Assembly: GCA_039621445.1 (NCBI GenBank)
Contig: CP154957.1
Span: 9,033,071-9,097,070, forward strand
Source: Euglena gracilis
Lineage: Eukaryota > Euglenida > Euglenophyceae > Euglenales
Direction: 5' to 3'
Length of the DNA stretch: 64,000 nt
The notes beneath the pieces were generated by a model. That model was given only the letters and a program-made list of their open reading frames with translations, ran no database searches and was not told where the DNA came from. The number at the start of each line of letters is the position of its first letter. Positions within the stretch are counted from its first letter, which is position 1. The position numbers were made by a program, and so were the translations under genes. Below are positions 12,701 to 22,259 of the stretch, piece by piece.

Positions 12701-13561
12701 TTTGCCGGAGGTCCCGGCCCAAGGGGGGAGGGTATTATTTGGGTGGTGATAGCTCCCCAAAAATTTTGAGATTTTTCACAGTCCCATCAAATTGAACAAA
12801 ACTGTGTCAATTTTTCCCACCCATTCCTGCAAAAAAAGGGCAAAACTTTCGGGGAGTCCAAATCTGCAAGTGCTGAAACAATGACCCCATTAGAATTGTT
12901 TGCGCTAAAATTCTTCTCCGTCCAGCCCGCCTTCGCTGGGCCGAACTTTACTTCAGCAACCCTCTGGCGGGGGGGTCCACAGCCTGACTGGGAGGTGTTG
13001 GAAGAGGTGCTGGATGGGCCACCTTCCTGGGGGGGTCCCCTCCTGCAACGAAAGGCTACCCACAATCGCTGACACAACACAGGCGCGTGAAATGCTGTGT
13101 GATCCCACTTTGAAGGGCAGCAAATGTATTGGCCCAAACAATTTGATCCCGCCAAAATAAGATCCGAGGGGAAACTGTTTGAACATTTGTATGCCAACAT
13201 ATTTGTGCAATACAAAGAAGCTATTTGCATATGGGTGCATATATAACACATGAGTGCAGGATTCTTGAAATTTTGCTCAGAAAGAAGTTCGTATGATCCA
13301 AAAATGGCCCAAAATAAATGCAATTTGACCACTTTCCCCCACGGTTTCAGCACTGTGTTGGCATTTTTGGCCACTTCAAATCGCTCCAAAATCCCCCTGG
13401 TGTGAACTGCACGTTGGAATGTGTTTGACTGGACAAGGTTGACAAGAGGAAACAGTTTGAAAGATTGCACGGCGAGGGGCACCAGACACCTCCAGCTGCG
13501 CACCAGAGCACAGGCATCGGAGTACTCGTCCACCAGGTCCGCAAGGGAAATGACAATTTCT
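3780..13561 (-). CDS. Multi-exon leucine-rich-repeat protein gene
   Basis: Short exons spread over nearly 10 kb encode 23-residue LRR units of the L-P-x-E-I/L, L-x-x-L, N-x-L type. The best-delimited exons are 11669-11735, 9386 to about 9300, 8303-8389, 6920-6982, 5864-5964 and 4409-4513, read from right to left. Joins 11669/9386, 8303/6982, 6920/5964 and 5864/4513 keep phase; the first and the last two rebuild correctly spaced repeats. Introns of 0.9-2 kb are packed with G-run repeats and transposon ends. The true start and stop codons were not found; a fragmentary LRR-like piece at 3.77-3.86 kb and a non-LRR exon at 13.4-13.56 kb may be the two sides. LRR domains usually bind proteins; nothing here shows the partner or location. 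It could be a pseudogene, but the intact phases argue against that. Confidence 0.7.
4409..4513 (-). CDS. LRR exon
   Basis: The exon is bounded by TTTGCAG and GTGGGC. It is 105 bp and encodes VPDSLLDLHSIKRLHL followed by NSNNLQSLPEGFF, about one and a half LRR units. Its first two bases complete the codon left open by the exon at 5864-5964, giving a continuous NRIE-VVPDS repeat. It is the best-preserved exon of the gene. Confidence 0.8.
5864..5964 (-). CDS. LRR exon
   Basis: Acceptor CCGTGCAG and donor GTGTGTGG enclose 101 bp. The translation contains NFNRLRTVPSSLGSCERL and then EEVYLSNNRIE, a textbook LRR with Asn and Leu at the expected spacing. The first base completes an Arg codon from the exon at 6920-6982. 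Confidence 0.8.
6920..6982 (-). CDS. LRR exon
   Basis: The donor GTGTGC follows CACCTGAG. The exon encodes NCLEELPEELGHCQHLR, a full LRR consensus. The acceptor is taken as the AG at 6983-6984 because that phase matches the upstream exon; another AG two bases away is possible. Confidence 0.7.
8303..8389 (-). CDS. LRR exon
   Basis: Acceptor GCTGTCCCAG and donor GTCAGTCC enclose 87 bp encoding RLPKEIAGCARLHRLALDHA, then a less typical tail. The phase (1 in, 2 out) fits the exon at 6920-6982. Its join to the upstream exon near 9300 is less clear: an ordinary GT donor there does not give the right phase, while a GC donor would. Confidence 0.65.
9300..9386 (-). CDS. LRR exon with uncertain donor
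   Basis: The acceptor CACCCTCAG precedes a frame encoding TLPPEIGNLPCLEVLFLSHN, a canonical LRR. It joins in phase to the exon at 11669-11735, which gives correct NSILTLPPEI spacing. The 3' limit is uncertain: GT sites give the wrong phase for the next exon, whereas GC at about 9312 gives phase 2. Confidence 0.65.
9420..10164. other. Intronic repeat-rich stretch
   Basis: The stretch lies between LRR exons. It contains GGCCAAAA-type low-complexity sequence and G runs and ends at the hAT-like element at 10165. No exon was recognised. Confidence 0.4.
10165..10433. mobile_element. hAT-like non-autonomous element, family A (A1)
   Basis: It starts CAGGGGTTCTTTTTTTAAG and ends with a reverse-complementary AAAAAAACCCCCTG. 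The flanks ATCCCAGG and ATCCCGCC look like a decayed 8-bp duplication (5 of 8). The interior has G runs and a central hairpin TTTTCGGCGCCGAAGGCGC. It lies in an intron of the LRR gene. Confidence 0.6.
10568..10588. repeat. Terminal motif CAGGGTTCGATATAAGG
   Basis: The reverse complement of CAGGGTTCGATATAAGG ends here at 10588. The same motif occurs at 19620 and 58638, each time beside G-run sequence. A CAGGG start suggests another hAT-like terminal repeat, but no partner end or duplication could be located. Confidence 0.4.
11073..11527. mobile_element. CATACCATTGCTTA-family element, family B (I1)
   Basis: The ends are CATACCATTGCTTA and TAAGCAATGGTGTG, nearly perfect inverted repeats. The flanks GGCTGGAC and AGCTGCTC match at 5 of 8. 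The interior has six tandem AACCAGTCAGTCACTTTACC-like units and CCCCGGGG runs. On the minus strand GTCCCACC lies just inside one end and CTAAG just inside the other, so intron-like splicing is possible. Located in an LRR-gene intron. Confidence 0.65.
11130..11260 (+). repeat. Tandem AACCAGTCAGTCACTTTACC units
   Basis: About six head-to-tail units of 25 bp, AAAAACCAGTCAGTCACTTT followed by ACCCC, form a small minisatellite inside the element at 11073-11527. Single or double units recur in other copies of the family at 28.37, 31.25, 52.70 and 52.79 kb and alone at 14.06 kb. Confidence 0.8.
11669..11735 (-). CDS. LRR exon
   Basis: Acceptor AATACCAG and donor GTGTGCG enclose 67 bp encoding LPPQVFELFGLVEIQARCNS. 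Both phases are 2. It lies just upstream (in transcript terms) of a CATACCATTGCTTA-type element that fills part of the following intron. Confidence 0.65.
13413..13561 (-). CDS. Candidate exon of unknown family
   Basis: Acceptor TCTGCCCGCAG and donor GTGCAG bound 149 bp. The open frame contains EIVISLADLVDEYSDACALV and then a Leu/Val-rich helix-like run ending near SNTFQ. No LRR pattern. It may be a domain on the N-terminal side of the LRR protein or a separate gene. The hAT-like MITE at 13632-13803 lies just upstream. Confidence 0.4.
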
Positions 13562-13631
13562 CTGCGGGCAGAAAACACGACGTAAACGCCCCTCTCCAAA
13601 GAGGTACCTGACAACCCAAAAGCGTGGTGAT

Positions 13632-13803
13632 CAGACTTTCATTTAGTGCGCTGCGGCGAAGCTTGCCGCAGCACAATTTCTTTTTTCCGCGGTGCATGGG
13701 GCGCGCAATCAAATTTATGCCATGGCACACCTGCGGTCACAAAACTTCCGCGGCGCATGCGACGCAGAAAATTTTTTTCCGCAGCGCACTAAATGAAAAT
13801 CTG
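13632..13803. mobile_element. hAT-like MITE, family C (C1), 8-bp TSD
   Basis: The element begins CAGACTTTCATTTAGTGCGC and ends with its complement with one mismatch over 25 bp. Perfect 8-bp duplications GTGGTGAT flank it at 13624-13631 and 13804-13811. It is 172 bp long with CGC-rich inner sequence. A CAG start plus an 8-bp target duplication is the hAT superfamily signature. Confidence 0.88.
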
Positions 13804-13962
13804 GTGGTGATCAGAAGGCAGGAAAATGCGAGACAGAAATATGGCTTCACCAGAGAATACAGCCCCACCCTGGGGGCAATAAGCAGCCAAACATGCACTA
13901 ACATATGCATCAAATGTGCAAAGTATCGGCCAAATGCTCGGTGCCTGTGGGGTTGGCCTCCG

Positions 13963-14400
13963 GCTTAAGAAATTCCCGGGGGGGGGGGTCCAATCGACTG
14001 CCCGGCTGGACCCGTGGAACTAAAAAAAATGCATGGATGCTGCTGGGTTGGGTTTCAAAAAACCAGTCAGTCACTTATCAAAAAAACATGATTCACTTCC
14101 TACCCCTCCTCCGTCTTTCCCTCAGGCCACTTTTGCTAAAATGGCTCAAAATCAATGTGTTTTGCCCCCCCCCCCCCAACTCTGGCGCTGGTTCTCAGCC
14201 AAAATTTAAGGTACCCCCCCCCCCAAAACCCTCACAGGTACCATTTTAAACCCCCTTTCAGCCCAGCCCGGCTTCGCCAGGCTGCCCTTTATTACCCCTC
14301 GACCCCGTCCCCCCGGGGTCTGCAGTCTGGGAGATCTGGCTGGAAAACAAGTGCTGGCTAGCCAGAGAGCCCCTCCCTGACCCACGGGATAAATCCCAGG
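13963..14400. repeat. Family A-related fragments
   Basis: CCGGCTTAAGAAATTCCC, subterminal GGCTGGACC units and an AACCAGTCAGTCACTT unit show that this stretch is made from broken pieces of families A and B. No pair of ends with a matching duplication was found. Confidence 0.45.
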
Positions 14401-15240
14401 AGTAGGGTCCTCACCGGTCGAAAGCGTCCCCGAGTTCGGTTGTCATTGGTTGTCAGGTGGCAACCGACGGGGCCCCTCGGCGGACCTGCAGAACGGAGTC
14501 GGGTCCTCCTCCGGGGCGCTGGCAGTTTCGGCGGGCGGGTCAGGCCCAGGCCGCCGTGAAATGACTGAACATCACCGCCGGGGGTCGTGGCGTTTCTTTT
14601 TCTTTTTGAAATTTTGCGACAATGAAAGCTTTGAGAAATGCCAACTGTTGGACAGGCTGGACTCGGCCAAGCTGTGGGGGGACAGGCACTTAACCCCCCT
14701 CCCTGGGGGGTGCCACCTGCTTGCGGCAGATATTTGCCCGCCTAAAATGAGCCTATTCGGGTCCGATTGCCTGGATTAGGGCGGTCCTCAACGCTAAAAA
14801 AAAAAAACCGCCAGGAGGAATGTATGTCATTTTTTGATTTTTTTTTTGCCCGGTGACATAAAAAATGGATGTGCATACAAATGCATACATACATAGAGAT
14901 ATTGGGGATGCTTTCAGCAATCTTTGGATGCTCCCGGGGGGCCTTTGAGCATTCCCATCGGAGTCGAAATTTTTTTTATGCGTTTTTGATGGAACAGGGT
15001 AAGGGTTAGGGGTTAGGCCTAATTCAAAACCTATTTTATAGAATAGCGTTAGGTGTACAAGTTAGGCCCAAAATTACGCCTGACTTTACCCACTTACTTA
15101 CGGGAGCGATGTAACGGTCTACGCATCCGCGTTCCGGCGAATGCCGACGCGATTTCCGCCGTGGGGGGGTCGAGTGGCGTCGACGCCGCCGAGTTGGACG
15201 GCGCGCCTGGTGTAGAAATGTGGCCCGTGAAACGGGCTAT
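14400..15240. other. No recognised gene
   Basis: Frames in 14.45-14.78 kb are open for up to 109 codons but lack domain resemblance. The stretch also has short TTAGGG-like pieces near 15000. Nothing firm can be said. Confidence 0.35.
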
Positions 15241-15242
15241 CC

Positions 15243-15279
15243 GGCCCGTGCGTTAGCACGGGCCATGATGCTTGTCTAG
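15243..15279 (+). mobile_element. Possible Helitron 3' terminus
   Basis: A perfect hairpin GGCCCGTGC-GTTA-GCACGGGCC is followed after 11 bases by CTAG at 15276-15279. Helitron 3' ends have a GC-rich hairpin about 10-12 bases before CTRR. The next base is C and not the T usually found, and no matching TC-start 5' end was located, so this is only a candidate. Confidence 0.35.
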
Positions 15280-15629
15280 CCCCAACCCTAACCCTATTCC
15301 ATCAATAACCCAAAGAGCTTTGTCGACCCCCCCTGGAGATGCTAAATGGCCTCCCTGGGGGGGGGGGGCATTGAGCATTTTTTTTAAAGGAATTTTTAAG
15401 GGTTGGGGTTCAGTTTGGTGCGCCAAAAATTGGCCCAATTTAGGGACCAAGTTTGGCGGGAAATCAGGTTTCCATTCGGGATTTTTTTTTCACACCCGTT
15501 TGTCTTTAAAAAAAATGCCGGAATTCGACCTAAGTTCGGACTAATTGGGTCCGTAATGCGGCCTAAGTTCTGCCTAAATTCCTAAATAGGGTGGTCTGGG
15601 AAGCTGGTCGGAACCCAACCCGCCCCCCC

Positions 15630-15785
15630 CCCCCCCCGGGCAATTGTCACGCGACAAATTGGGCAGCACGGAGGAGGGTGACAATTTCGTGGGGTGACAA
15701 TTTGGCCAGCACAGAGGGGGGTGACAATTGCCCGGGGGCGTCAATTACCCGGGGGTGTCAATTGCCCACCCATATAGGTCACATT
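15630..15785. mobile_element. CCCGGGCAATTGTCAC palindromic element, copy 1
   Basis: CCCGGGCAATTGTCAC on the left and GTGACAATTGCCCGGG inside it are inverted; GACAAATTGGGCAGCACGG lies between. Additional CAATTGCCCGGG units follow. Sister copies lie at 15955-16105 and 20838-20935. Short and non-coding, probably a MITE. Confidence 0.65.
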
Positions 15786-15954
15786 AAAACCAAATGACCA
15801 AGAACACCATCTGAAACACAAATGAACACACAAAAATGCAGCTATGGTTGTGATATTGTGCAGATCATTTGGTATGTGACAGTTCTTAGCACGTTGTAGC
15901 GAAATAGAAGACCAATCGGGTCGTGTCGGCGAAAAGAAAGTTCACAGACATCTT

Positions 15955-16105
15955 CTGTGGGGGGGGTGACAAATTGGGCAGCACGGAGGGGGGGGGGTGA
16001 CAATTTCCCGGGGTGACAAATTGGCCAGCACAGCCAGGGGTGACAATTGCCCGGGGGGGGGGGTCAATTGCCCGGGGGCGTCAATTGCCCGGGGGGGGGG
16101 GTAAC
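15955..16105. mobile_element. CCCGGGCAATTGTCAC palindromic element, copy 2
   Basis: The same GACAAATTGGGCAGCACGG core as the copy at 15.63 kb is flanked by G runs and several CAATTGCCCGGG units, here duplicated. The left palindromic arm is missing. Confidence 0.55.
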
Positions 16106-16204
16106 CCTATCTCCATCCATAACTCCAACTTCCCCTGAATGTCGGACCCGGTCCCACCACACGACCCCCCTTGCCTACAACTACAGGGCCCTGGGGGGGA
16201 GGGC

Positions 16205-16325
16205 GTATAAAATGTATTTTACATACAAACACACACGCACCCACACACGTTTACATATAAATTTTTATATGTGTGTGTGCACTATTTTTATGCACACACA
16301 TATTACGTATTATATTGTATATGAT
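16205..16325. repeat. CA/TA-rich inverted repeat
   Basis: Alternating CA-rich and TG-rich tracts around TATAAATTTTTATA form an imperfect hairpin. Simple sequence, no gene. Confidence 0.5.
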
Positions 16326-16557
16326 TAAAAAAACGTTTGTGATACATATAACGTTGTTCGGTTTTATGATTTTCAGACTCCATTTGAGCCCGAGTGGGCC
16401 CTTGGTAACCATTTGCCGAGGGGAGGTCCCTACCTCTCCTTGGCAAAAAAATGTCCCACGCGGACTTATGTGCAATCAAAAGTCCCCCCTCAAAAGAACC
16501 TAAAAAAAAATCCAAGGCAGATGTCAGAACGATCCCGAAAAAACGAAACTTTCACAA

Positions 16558-16620
16558 GGGCCTGTGCTACTCCCATCCGAACCCGGAGCCACTTGTAGCC
16601 ATCGACGTTGTTCTCAGTTA
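16558..16620 (-). CDS. Candidate short exon, unknown
   Basis: After a TTTCACACAG acceptor the minus frame encodes TENNVDGYKWLRVRMGVAQA. Composition is protein-like and the acceptor is good, but there is no homology cue and the donor is unclear. Confidence 0.3.
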
Positions 16621-17379
16621 CTGTGTGAAACCGGGCACGTGAATTGTGGTATGAGGGAGTAAAGCAATGGGCACAACCAACGCATAAAATGGCAAACACA
16701 GTGCAAAGCGAAGCTTGTAAAAATAACACACCTCGTTGGGCCTTTGGTGGAGCGATTGCCACGTACTAACCACAATTTCTCGGACATCATGGTTTCACGA
16801 GAGCGTAATGATTGAGAAAAAATGGTTGTGCAACACTACGCAAAATGGTGATCCAAAATCAGAATGCTCTGGTATATCCCATCCCAGCCCGACTGTTACT
16901 TACTGATCCTGGCTGTCTAGACCCCCCCCCACCCAATCCAGCTTAAAGAAACCCCTGCACTGGCAATGGAATTAGCAATTTCATCCGAGCACACCGGTTT
17001 TTTTGGAATCATTCTGATTGGAGTATGAGGTCATACCCACAAACAAACACAACGTTGCTGGCACACCGGCAAACCACTTGGCGAAGCAACGCCTCTCTCG
17101 TGAGAGTCGTCCCTCGATGCAGGGTGCCTCCTTTCGGTCGATGTTCTTTCATTCCAAGCAAGGGATTGGTGCTTGTTCGGAGTTGGGGGGTCAAATTTTT
17201 GCTTGTCGTTATCCGTAGTTATCTGCTGTTGCAAAAAGGCTTGTGTCGGCTGGGAATACCCATCCAGAAATGGCTGGAAATGATGAGAACAGAAAGATTT
17301 ATCATAATATCGCCCCAGAAACACCGAAAATGAGAAATATGTCACAGAAAATCACCAAGGCAGCAAAGGCAACCAGAAG

Positions 17380-17665
17380 CAGCTGGAAGGTGAAAGTGTT
17401 CAAAGGCAGCCAGAGGTTGCCAGAAATGGTCAAAAGTTGCCAAAAGCGGTAAGAAGGAGCCAAAACTGGCTAAATAAGGGCCAAAAAAAAAGGACCAAAA
17501 GCAGTCAGAAGTAGCCAGAAAATGACCAAGTGTGGCACAACAGTGGTCAAAAGTGGCCCAAAAGTTGCTAAAAGTGCCCAAAACAAGACAAGACATAAGC
17601 AGTCGAAAGCACAAGGCAGCCAGATGCAGCCAAAACTGGCAAAAAATGGCCTGAAATTAGCCATC
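17380..17665 (+). repeat. Degenerate GGCCAAAA-type minisatellite
   Basis: About 25 degenerate units of roughly 10-12 bp built on AGTGGCCAAA run for 280 bp. A second stretch of the same type fills 21427-21720 inside an element with terminal inverted repeats. Any open frame here comes from the repeat structure. Confidence 0.65.
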
Positions 17666-18693
17666 CAGGGGGGAAGGCGGTCCAGACCCCCCTTCGGACG
17701 GAGGGGGGGGTCCATGACCCACCCCCCAAAAAATTTTCAGTTGAAAAATGAAAATTTTTTTGGTGTGTGCCTTGACCGATTCTCAAAAAAACGTGCGCGA
17801 AAAAAGTGATTTTTTGGGCCTTTTTTCAAGGCCACAATTTTTTTACGGTACTCTGCGCCTAAATTTTTTTTTGCAGAAGGGGAGAGGGGGTGCAGAAAAC
17901 CCCTCCCCCCACTTAATACCCTGCACATCCAAATCCATTGGGTTGTCCAAATCCATTCTCTTTTATGAGTAGGTTTAAATTTACTTGGAACAGGGCACCC
18001 CCATCAATGCTTATCCTGAGACGGATAACTACAGATAATTATGGAGAACTGTGGATAAGCCAAAAACTTCAACAGCGGATAAGCCAAAATTTGAGCAGTG
18101 AGGATGTACTCATGAGCTCATGAGTGAAGAACCTCACCTCACAAAGAACCTCACAAACTTAAGCCACGTCTGACCCCCCCCCCCTGCCTATGTGTGTCTG
18201 AATTTTGCACATAAAAGGGAGGCATTTCAGCGTGGTAATGCTCTGAGCCCCAGCTGAAGAAAGATACTTTTTGATACTTGGGATACTTTTACGATACTTT
18301 TATTTTTGACACTTGGGAGGGCGGAACACATGCGTGTCAAAACGTAATTATTACTCCCAAATTATCCAGGGCTGGGAAAAGAATCTTCCCCGGTTCCGGC
18401 CGAGGTCCCGCTGGCTTCAGCGATGCCCTAGGGGTCACGTATCACACAGCGGAGGTCCAAATGCCAGGAAATCATCCGAATTTCCCCCAAATCTTTCTCA
18501 TGAATTTCTCCCACGGCCCCTTTCTGACAACTCTTCAAACAAAAGAGACACAATGACGTGCCATCAAAGGCGACGTATGGTATGAATTACATATCCACAT
18601 GTTATACATAATCCATATTTTATGAATTACACATGACAGCCTACAACAGCCTACTAGTGCCCACTAATATGAGGCAGGGTCCGCTCCCCCAAA

Positions 18694-18735
18694 CTAAAAC
18701 TACTACTACTACTGCTACTACTACTACTACTACAA
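18694..18735 (+). repeat. ACT trinucleotide microsatellite
   Basis: About 14 ACT units with one GCT interruption. Confidence 0.9.
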
Positions 18736-19214
18736 GCCAAAGCATCATGGGCAATATTCAGGTGGGCAGTCCAGAGAATCACCCAAATCACCGGTTTTGG
18801 GTGGTTTTCTGGATGTCGAGTTGGGTAAAATTGGGAAATATCAGGCCGGCATTGGACCGAAAACTGGGACAAGGTCAGGACAAAATTTAGGCGGTTTGGT
18901 CAAATCTAGGCCTAAAAAAACCTTCCCCTATTTCCAAACCTCAACCCCAACCAAAAACCCTCCAGCGAGGGTGTGCACGGCGCATCCACACATCGAAAAC
19001 AACCGAAATTCAACCAGCAGAACGTGGGAGTGGAAGGGGAAAAAAGCCAAAATCCATCAGTCTCTTGGAACCACCGCCTCCATAATATCGGTGGGCCCCT
19101 TGGGGGCGGGGACTCGTGTGAGGCTGCCTTATCTCGTAATGTTTGCTTCCGGGATTTTTTTGGGGATCCCTGGACTGGGTGCGGTGCGGGCTGCCCGAGC
19201 CCATGCAAGGTACT

Positions 19215-19330
19215 TGCGGGGCGCGAAATGGACGTTGAACGAGCGCATCACGTGGGCGACCGAGCGCCACTGCGCCGGGTCGGCCGCGGAGGACGTTGGG
19301 GAGACCCAGCGATGCATTGCATGGGAAAAC
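19215..19330 (-). CDS. Candidate exon, unknown family
   Basis: The minus frame encodes SSAADPAQWRSVAHVMRSFN followed by VHFAPRK, then a GTACCT donor. GC content and codon use are clearly above the flanks. It may continue the coding seen at 20.4 and 21.0 kb. No family recognised; the acceptor is not certain. Confidence 0.4.
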
Positions 19331-19589
19331 TTTCCAAGTGTCCGCCAACGAAATTGCTGATTTCAGAGCCATTCAGGGCAGGTTTCAGAGGGACACCAGG
19401 GGGGCATTGAACAGAAAAAAACTTTTAGGAAAAATCCTGAACAAAATTGCATCCTGTGTTTCCCACCTTTTTGAAAATTCATCCACAATTTTTCAAACAA
19501 AATTTTCAAATTAGAATCAACTCTCAGCCTCCCGCTTTGAAGACAAACTCGTTTTCCCACCCAGGGGGAGGGGGCGTTTTGTGCTCTGT

Positions 19590-19930
19590 GGTGCCTGCCC
19601 AGAGCAGGCACCCCGTGGGCAGGGTTCGATATAAAGAGAGTGTACAGAGTTTAGGTGGGGGGTGGTGTCCCTCCCCCTCCTGGACTGGAGGGGGGTCCGG
19701 ACCGAACCAGGGGCCCGGGACCCCCCAAAAAGGTCAATTTTTTTTCTGGCGCTTTGTGCTGAAGATTTTTGCATTTTTGCCCCCAAAAAATGCCCAAAAT
19801 GGCACTTTTGGCTGTTTGGGGGTCAAAAATTTTCGGCCTGGCGCATCGCGCTGGGCCGAAAATTGATCATTTGGACTGTGCCACTTTTTTTAGGTGGGGG
19901 GGTCCAGACCCCCCCCCCACCCTAAAATTG
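19590..19930. repeat. G-run repeat with central hairpins
   Basis: CAGGGTTCGATATAA at 19620 is followed by G-run sequence, then by the recurrent TTTTCGGC..GGCCGAAAA hairpin near 19825-19862. The unit resembles 58.63-58.95 kb in order and content. It begins beside an 8-bp-arm palindrome GTGCCTGC/GCAGGCAC. A decayed non-autonomous element is likely. Confidence 0.5.
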
Positions 19931-20190
19931 AAGCCTGCCCCCCCAGAGGATCAGTTTTTGGACCGCAGTGCCTGCAAGCCAAACTTCTTCAAAGTGACTA
20001 TTTTGGGCCCCCGGCACTTTCAGTGTCGGGGTTTGCTCCATCACCACGCATCCCAAACCCCAGCCCCCCACCCCGGGGGGTCGAAAGTGCCTACCCCCTG
20101 CCTGCCCACAGCACCCACCCCAGGAGTGCTATGGGCAATTTCCTCAAAAAAGAAGCCAGACTGCCGGTAAAAAATTTCCTGGCTGTGGAA

Positions 20191-20368
20191 CAGACCGCCA
20201 TTTAGTGCGTATCACAACGTATCTGTGATGCATTAATTTTTTTTGGTGATACATATGTGATACATTAAACATTTTTTGGTAATACATATACGATACATTA
20301 ATTTTTAGGCTGTGATACATACATGTGACACGTAAATTTTTTGGTGATACATACTAAATGAAGGTCTG
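20191..20368. mobile_element. hAT-like MITE, family C (C2), 8-bp TSD
   Basis: The ends CAGACCGCCATTTAGTGCG and its counterpart (reverse complement CAGACCTTCATTTAGTATG) match C1 at 13632. Perfect 8-bp duplications CTGTGGAA flank it at 20183-20190 and 20369-20376. The interior carries repeated GATACATA units. Dropping the element and one duplication joins minus-strand codons for PGITFHS and QEIFYRQ, so it appears to have landed in a coding frame. Confidence 0.88.
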
Positions 20369-20525
20369 CTGTGGAAGGTGATCCCTGGACGGTCCTGGAA
20401 GGAAGGTTTCTTAAAGAGATACGGGGACGCTTTAGGATCGACGAGCAAAATCCAGGGGACCTCGTTGAGATTGGCGGCAACGTTCTCCGGCCCTCTGGAA
20501 ACTCCAAGCTTCTGATGCCCTGCAG
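20369..20525 (-). CDS. Candidate exon interrupted by MITE C2
   Basis: After a CCCCCCTGCAG acceptor one minus frame encodes NLNEVPWILLVDPKASPYLF and continues to the MITE and, past it, into QEIFYRQSGF. A second frame resembles an LRR (IRSLEFPEGRRTLPP), so the frame choice is open. No family assigned. Confidence 0.35.
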
Positions 20526-20837
20526 GGGGGTCACATAATTGGCAGTTGGACACCTGGATGAAAATCGAACTTAGACAAAAAATTCGTTTCCCAGCTGAAT
20601 GCCAAGCAAAAAAAAAACCGGCTGACCAAAACACACTCCCTCAGATGCGAAACCCCTCACCCCCCAGTCCCTCTCCCTCGCTATCAGGCTATCTCACCCA
20701 GACACGAATAAATTGTCCTCCATGGTGGGCGGCCCCAGCACCGTTGCCTCCAAAGCGTTTGAATCTCTGTCATTGATTTTTTGTGTTTTTTTTGGAAAAA
20801 CAAAACAAAATAATAATAAATAATAATAATAATAATA

Positions 20838-20935
20838 AACCCGCCCCCCCCCCCCGGGCAATTGTCACGCGACAAATCGGGCAGCACGGAGGGGGGTGAC
20901 AATTGCCCGGGGGCGTCAATTGCCCCGGGGGGGGA
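20838..20935. mobile_element. CCCGGGCAATTGTCAC palindromic element, copy 3
   Basis: This is the cleanest copy. CCCGGGCAATTGTCAC and GTGACAATTGCCCGGG face each other around the GCAGCACGG core. It sits inside an AAT microsatellite, so the target duplication cannot be told from the repeat. Confidence 0.7.
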
Positions 20936-20974
20936 ATAATAAATAATAAAAATAAACGATGCGGGGAAAAGATG

Positions 20975-21125
20975 CCTGCGGGGTCTTGGGCTTGTACAGG
21001 TCTCTGGTGAGGGGGAGCTCCGCGTTGAACGCCAGGTACACCAGCAGCCACACGAGCGCCTCGTACGGCTGCAGGTCGGTGGGGCCGGTGGGCAGGTGCG
21101 TGGGCCGAGGGCAGAGGCTGGCCGG
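20975..21125 (-). CDS. Candidate exon, unknown family
   Basis: The minus frame encodes PTDLQPYEALVWLLVYLAFN followed by AELPLTRDLYKPKT, with a likely acceptor CCGACCTGCAG and donor GTACAAG or a later site. Strong GC and codon bias marks it off from the AT-rich flanks. The hydrophobic middle could be a helix. It may share a gene with the pieces at 19.2 and 20.4 kb. Confidence 0.5.
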
Positions 21126-21289
21126 GTGGGGCCGGCAGGGAAACAGGCCGGACGAATATTAAAGGAAAAAACAGCCGGAAGAAAGCCAACCAACAAAAGG
21201 GTGACAATACTAATACAACAATAATAAGACACTAAGAATGAGACTAATAAGATAATAATAATAAGACAATAATAATAATACAATAATAA

Positions 21290-21881
21290 TACCTCCCCCC
21301 CCCTTGTCCAACGACCACTAAATATCGCTACTGACCGGGGGGGGGGGGGGTCGTTATTTTGGCCAAATATCGCTACTGACCGGGGGGGTCGTTAGACAAG
21401 ACCGGAGTCAAAAAATTTTCTCCCGCGTGCTCAAAATGGTCACAAAATGGTCACAAAATGGCCAAAAGTGGTCAAAATGGGGCAAAAAGTGGATAAAAGC
21501 AGTCAGAAGTGGCTTAAAATGGCCACAAATGTGAAAAAATAGCCAGAAGCAGCCAAAAATTGGCATAAATGAAGCAAAAATGCATTCATAGCATCAAAAA
21601 GTGGCCTAATTTGCCAAATGCAGCCCAGAGTGGCCAAAAGTGGCCAAAAGTGGCCCAAAATGGCCAAAACATGGCCAAAAAAGGCCAAAAGTTGCCAATT
21701 TGCAGGAAACCAGGCAAAAAAAACTTGTTGACCAGGTACAAAATCTGCCATGAAAGTTGTAAGAAAAGGCTGGAGGTAAGAACGCGAACGTCTGGAAAAA
21801 AGATCACCTGGAAAAAGATCGCTACTGACCGGGGGGGTGGTCGTTGGACAAGGCCGGTCGTTGGACAAGGGGGGGGGGAGG
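21290..21881. mobile_element. Element with 26-bp terminal inverted repeats
   Basis: The left end TACCT-C9-TTGTCCAACGACC and right end GGTCGTTGGACAA-G8-AGGTA are complementary except for one base in the C/G run. The interior holds two CGCTACTGACCGGGGGG units and the GGCCAAAA minisatellite. It lies in an AAT tract, so the duplication is hidden. No transposase; superfamily unknown. Confidence 0.75.
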
Positions 21882-22259
21882 TAAGACAATAATAACAACA
21901 ATGACACACTATTTAACCCATATCGAATTACCAATACTAAAAAGGAGACAATTACGTACTCCAAACTTCGAAAATGTGGCAATGTCGCGAATGGGGAAAA
22001 CAAACACATGCTAAAAAGGAGCATGTAATGCGCTGCCTCTCGCTCGCAATGAAAAGAAAAATTCACTGCATCTGCCCGGGAGTTGAGCCCCCCCTGCTCA
22101 CTTGGATCGTTTGGGATGGAAACACGGTGCCTGCAATCTGGGGGTTTGTTTTAATTTGTTCGCCCATCAGTTTGGCTCAGGCACTGTCAAAACTTGGGAT
22201 GCTCGGACCCCCCCAAAAACGGATGAGAAGCCAATGATTGCAAAAACTTCTGAGGACAT

